The translations under genes and the position numbers were made by a program. The notes beneath the pieces were generated by a model. It saw nothing but the letters and a program-made list of their open reading frames with translations, was not told the DNA's origin and did no database searches. 44,340 nucleotides of DNA. Origin: a bacterium. GTDB lineage: Bacteria > JAMOTN01. The stretch is from NCBI GenBank assembly GCA_027062325.1, contig JAMOTN010000028.1, positions 1-44,340 on the forward strand. The letters are read 5' to 3'. This document shows, one piece after another, positions 41,587-44,340 of this stretch (its first letter is position 1; every line of letters starts with the position of its first letter).

Positions 41587-43096
41587 TTTGAGAACGTTGA
41601 AGGCGTCCTGAGAAATCAATGTATATGGATTTCCATTCGCTGTAAGATTCAATCCCAGCGATTCCTGCTTCTCTATGTCCATTTCCCGTTCCACGAACTC
41701 CTCCAAATGGAAGCTGAATTTCAGCTCCAATTGTTCCTTGACCGTTGACGTAGCATATACCCGTTCTGATCCACTGAACAGCATAAAGAGCTTTGTTGAT
41801 GTCTTGAGTAAATATTCCAGCGGATAATCCGTATTGGACAGAATTGTTTACCTCAATTGCTTCATCCAAGGATTTGACTTTAATGGCACTCAATACAGGA
41901 CCGAATATCTCTTCCTGTGCAATAGTTGCGTTCGGTTCAACATCGGCAAACAAGGTTGGCGAGTAGAAGTATCCGTTTGCACACTCACCTTCTGTATAAC
42001 GTTCTCCACCAATCACAAGACGTCCCTCATTTTTTCCAATTTCTACGTAATGTTCAACTTTTCTAAGTTGAGCCTCAAAGGCAAGAGGACCAACTTGAGT
42101 ATTTGGATCAAGGCCGTTTCCTATACGAAGTTGTTTGATTTTTTCCGCTACGCGTTCAATGACTTCATCATATACCTTTTCGTGCACAATAATGCGTGAG
42201 CAAGCGGTGCAGCGTTGACCAGTTGTTCCGAATGCACTCCATGTGATTCCATCTACTGCTAAATCAAGGTTTGCGTCATCCATGACTATTATTGCATTTT
42301 TTCCACCAAGCTCTGTCATAACTTTCTTCATGTGCCGTCCTGCAACTTCACAAGCCAATTTACCAACAGCAAGGGATCCAGTGAAGGAGATCATATCTAT
42401 GTCTGGATGTTCAAAAAGAAGCGTTCCACAATCTTTTCCAGTTGCTACCACCATGTTAAGAACTCCTTCTGGAAGACCTGCCTCTTCTAAAGCTTTAACA
42501 AATTCTGCTGCACAGGCTGCAGTGTGTTCACTTGGTTTGAATACAACGGTATTTCCTGCAACTAGTGCCGGAAATATTTTCCATGCTGGAATTGCAATTG
42601 GGAAGTTCCACGGTGTTATTGCAGCAACGACTCCAATAGGATCTCGGACTGCTATACACCACTTGTTTTTGAGCTCACTTGGTACGTAATATCCAAAAAG
42701 GCGCCTTCCTTCGCCACCCATGTAAAAAGCCATATCAATTGCCTCTTGGACATCTCCACGTGCTTCCTCGATAACTTTTCCCATCTCGCGAGTCATGAGA
42801 CGGGCAAGTTCTTCTTTTCTCTCAAGAAGAATTTGCCCAGCTTTGTATATTATTTCAGCTCTTTTGGGGGCAGGAGTTCCCTGCCACATTTTTTTTGCAT
42901 TTTTAGCTGCCTCTATTGCTTTGAGTATGTCTTCTTGATTTGAAAGAGGAACGATGCTAACTATCTCGTTAATGTTTGCTGGATTCTCTCTTTCAAAAGT
43001 ACGTCCTGTTACTGATGGTACCCATTTACCGTTAATGTAGTTTTTTACCTCAATTGCATTGCTGTAATCCTTTTCCTTTTGGGTTTGTGTAGTCAT
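41576..43096 (-). CDS. NAD(P)-dependent aldehyde dehydrogenase
   Basis: 506 residues, ALDH superfamily. Motifs in order: ITPWNFPIAIPAWKIFPALVAGNTVVFKPSE (coenzyme and catalytic Asn), ISFTGSLAVGK (Rossmann loop), VMTELGGKNA (catalytic Glu, ~257), GTTGQRCTACSR (nucleophile Cys, ~290), QEEIFGPVL and the C-terminal LPFGGVRGTGNGHREAG. All catalytic residues are present. The C-terminal pattern is shared with several semialdehyde-type dehydrogenases, but the substrate cannot be set from sequence. ATG 43096 is chosen because AGGAGG is 8 bases upstream; GTG codons at 43105 and 43099 overlap that site. It has its own promoter and terminator, so it is monocistronic. Confidence 0.93.
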   Translation of the reverse strand: MTTQTQKEKDYSNAIEVKNYINGKWVPSVTGRTFERENPANINEIVSIVPLSNQEDILKAIEAAKNAKKMWQGTPAPKRAEIIYKAGQILLERKEELARLMTREMGKVIEEARGDVQEAIDMAFYMGGEGRRLFGYYVPSELKNKWCIAVRDPIGVVAAITPWNFPIAIPAWKIFPALVAGNTVVFKPSEHTAACAAEFVKALEEAGLPEGVLNMVVATGKDCGTLLFEHPDIDMISFTGSLAVGKLACEVAGRHMKKVMTELGGKNAIIVMDDANLDLAVDGITWSAFGTTGQRCTACSRIIVHEKVYDEVIERVAEKIKQLRIGNGLDPNTQVGPLAFEAQLRKVEHYVEIGKNEGRLVIGGERYTEGECANGYFYSPTLFADVEPNATIAQEEIFGPVLSAIKVKSLDEAIEVNNSVQYGLSAGIFTQDINKALYAVQWIRTGICYVNGQGTIGAEIQLPFGGVRGTGNGHREAGIAGIESYSEWKSIYIDFSGRLQRSQIDA

Positions 43097-43149
43097 CACA
43101 TCCACCTCCTAGAGTGCTTTGGTGCAGATATACGAGTATCTATATGACC

Positions 43150-43178
43150 ATTATAACTTATATTGTGGCAACAGTTCA
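43150..43178 (-). promoter_or_regulatory. Promoter of the aldehyde dehydrogenase gene
   Basis: On the minus strand a perfect TATAAT (43155-43150) lies about 54 bases before the ATG at 43096. With 17-base spacing the -35 would be TGAACT, a half match. It is divergent from the rimP promoter about 60 bases away. Confidence 0.5.
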
Positions 43179-43214
43179 CTTCAATTTAGTGGCTTCTAAA
43201 TTTTTTTAGCTGAG

Positions 43215-43243
43215 TTTAATTTGGATGTGGATTTTGTTATAAT
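43215..43243 (+). promoter_or_regulatory. Extended -10 promoter of rimP-nusA
   Basis: TGTTATAAT at 43235-43243 is a perfect extended -10 (TGnTATAAT). With 17-base spacing the -35 is TTTAAT (43215-43220), a half match, which extended -10 promoters tolerate. The predicted start is about 43250, leaving a leader of about 80 bases before the rimP ATG. Confidence 0.65.
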
Positions 43244-43258
43244 AACTCCTGAAAAACT

Positions 43259-43291
43259 AGGGGGCTTGTGAAAAGCCCCCTAATTGTTTTT
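43259..43291 (+). promoter_or_regulatory. Leader hairpin/possible attenuator before rimP-nusA
   Basis: AGGGGGCTT (43259-43267) and AAGCCCCCT (43273-43281) pair perfectly over 9 bp with a GTGAA loop; AATTGTTTTT follows. The next gene to the left is divergent, so it cannot be that gene's terminator on this strand. It lies inside the rimP leader, about 10 bases after the predicted start point, and looks like an intrinsic terminator with a slightly interrupted T-tract. Confidence 0.7.
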
Positions 43292-43328
43292 ATGTGAGTT
43301 TACTCTATTAAAAAAAGAGGTGTCAGGT

Positions 43329-43859
43329 ATGGCTATCACTGGTGAAGAGGAAAGATTAGTGAAGCGTTTGAAGGAACTATTGATACCTCTTTTAGAGGAT
43401 ATGAGTTTAGTTCTTTATGAAATTGAGTATAGGAGAGGTAATCCTGGACATTTGCGTGTTTTTGTGGAGAGAGAAGATGGCTCTTCGCCTACAGTTGGTG
43501 AGTGTGAGAGATTGAGCAATATGTACAGCTTAGTCTTGGATGCTGAAGATCTTATAGATCATCGTTATTACTTAGAGGTTTCCTCTCCGGGGGTTGAAAG
43601 AAAGTTAAGGAATAGAGCAGATTTTGAAAGGTATATTGGCTATAGAGTACGAGTTAAATTGACTAAGAAGTTAGGAGCTAGTAGTCAATATACTGGTATG
43701 CTACGGGATGTTAAAAATGAGAGCTTTTTGATAGAAGTTGCTGGAAAAATTTATGAGATACCATTTGACCTGGTCAAGAGTGCAAAGTTGAAGTTTACAA
43801 CTGAAGAATTATTTGAAATAGCTAAGAAGAAAAGAGAGGGGGAAGGTGAGGGAAGATGA
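43329..43859 (+). CDS. rimP: Ribosome maturation factor RimP
   Basis: Needed for 30S subunit maturation. 176 residues, a bit long for RimP because of a charged tail. Family features: LLEDMSLVLYEIEYRRG near the start, LRVFVEREDG, VGECERLSNMYSLVLDAEDL, and YYLEVSSPGVERKLRNRADF, the most conserved stretch. The C-terminal SH3-like domain includes YTGMLRDVKNESFLIE and IPFDLVKSAKL. ATG 43329 is chosen because AGAGGTG at 43316-43322 precedes it and the family starts here; the frame is open back to 43284. Its stop overlaps the nusA start (ATGA), the classic rimP-nusA arrangement. Confidence 0.95.
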   Translation: MAITGEEERLVKRLKELLIPLLEDMSLVLYEIEYRRGNPGHLRVFVEREDGSSPTVGECERLSNMYSLVLDAEDLIDHRYYLEVSSPGVERKLRNRADFERYIGYRVRVKLTKKLGASSQYTGMLRDVKNESFLIEVAGKIYEIPFDLVKSAKLKFTTEELFEIAKKKREGEGEGR

Positions 43860-44340
43860 TAGACAAAGAGGCTTTCTTTGAGGCATTTGAAGACATAATA
43901 AAGGAGTACAAGCTTGGTGAAAACGAACTTTTAGCCATACTTGGAAGGGCATTGACAAAGGCTTATGAAAAGTCACTTGAGCGAGAAGGAAAGCTTCCTA
44001 AAGACAAGAAGCGAAGAAAAGAAAGCGGTATAAAGTTGACGCTTATGCTAGATGCAACCAAGAAAAAGTTTCAGGTTTATCAGGTTAAAAAGGTTGTAAA
44101 GGAGGTTAAAAATCCGCTTGCTGAAGTGGCTTATGACGAGGTTGTTAAGAAAAATAAGAAAATAAAGGAGGGTATGGAGTTATTATTTCCATTCAATTTA
44201 GAAGATTTCTCCAGAGTGTCTGTAAGTATTATAAGGCAGATAATGATACAGGAGTTGAATGAAAGAAAGAAAGGATTAATGGCAGAAAAGATAAGGGAAT
44301 TAAAAGGAAAGTTGGTAAGAGGAAAAGTGTGGCGCATAAC
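43856..44340 (+). CDS. nusA: Transcription termination/antitermination factor NusA, 5' part
   Basis: About 161 codons before the window ends. IDKEAFFEAFEDIIKEYKLG, ELLAILGRALTKAYEKS, a region of basic residues, VKNPLAEVAYDEVVKKNKKI, then SVSIIRQIMIQELNERKKGL, where family members read '-AKQVIIQRLREAER', and the beginning of the S1 domain (RELKGKLVRGKVWRIT). This is the RNA-polymerase-binding N-terminal domain plus the first strand of S1; the KH domains lie beyond the window. The N-terminal domain has more Lys than usual. Starts with ATG overlapping the rimP stop (ATGA), and GGTGAGGG upstream serves as ribosome binding site. Confidence 0.93.
   Translation, partial: MIDKEAFFEAFEDIIKEYKLGENELLAILGRALTKAYEKSLEREGKLPKDKKRRKESGIKLTLMLDATKKKFQVYQVKKVVKEVKNPLAEVAYDEVVKKNKKIKEGMELLFPFNLEDFSRVSVSIIRQIMIQELNERKKGLMAEKIRELKGKLVRGKVWRI

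Noticed and set aside
42243-42689. 148-codon plus-strand open frame
   Set aside because: Antisense to the aldehyde dehydrogenase catalytic region; no supporting features.

Overview
The window looks like a piece of chromosome from a low-GC bacterium with an outer membrane. Support for a diderm comes from a 750-residue predicted beta-barrel ending in Phe, several lipoproteins with clear lipoboxes, a GspG-like pseudopilin and a PilP-like protein. Arginine is coded mostly by AGA/AGG and isoleucine often by ATA, and a family-4 uracil-DNA glycosylase is present; this hints at a thermophile but does not prove it. I cannot assign a phylum. GTG and TTG starts are common. No rRNA, tRNA, CRISPR array, insertion sequence or prophage was seen.

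Layout. (1) 1-879, minus strand: the start of a secreted protein that runs off the left edge; it has no in-window stop. (2) 1056-12582, plus strand: murA, a Ppx/GppA-type phosphatase, rarA, a XerC/D recombinase, a large outer-membrane barrel, a TPR lipoprotein, a FUN14-like membrane protein, secD and secF. (3) 12626-14157: a single gene for a secreted Gly/Ala/Val/Lys-rich helical protein of unknown function, bracketed by two terminator-like hairpins. (4) 14099-29426, plus strand, very compact: a beta-propeller lipoprotein, family-4 UDG, a membrane-anchored coiled-coil protein, recJ, apt, a HEAT protein, a TPR protein, a pseudopilin, hprK, a protein with a C-terminal winged helix, a small cupin, two lipoproteins (one TPR), and a radical SAM/DUF2344 pair. 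(5) 29457-30546, minus strand: a PilP-like protein, a small membrane protein and a possible 47-residue ORF. (6) 30616-41470, minus strand: a tight series that transcribes as TldE/PmbA-like, mutS, O-antigen-ligase-like protein with TPRs, dnaX, alaS. (7) 41576-43096, minus strand: an aldehyde dehydrogenase with its own terminator. (8) 43215-44340, plus strand: promoter, leader hairpin, rimP and the 5' part of nusA.

Most recognised genes are core housekeeping: cell wall, protein export, replication and repair, translation, purine salvage. The less ordinary parts are the envelope proteins between them, the HPr kinase next to an unfamiliar DNA-binding protein, and scattered type IV pilus/type II secretion-like components. 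The strongest structural signal outside the genes is a repeated leader layout: a -10 box, then at once a GC-rich hairpin with a T-run, then the Shine-Dalgarno and start. It is seen before the 12724 gene, the TldE/mutS series and rimP-nusA.
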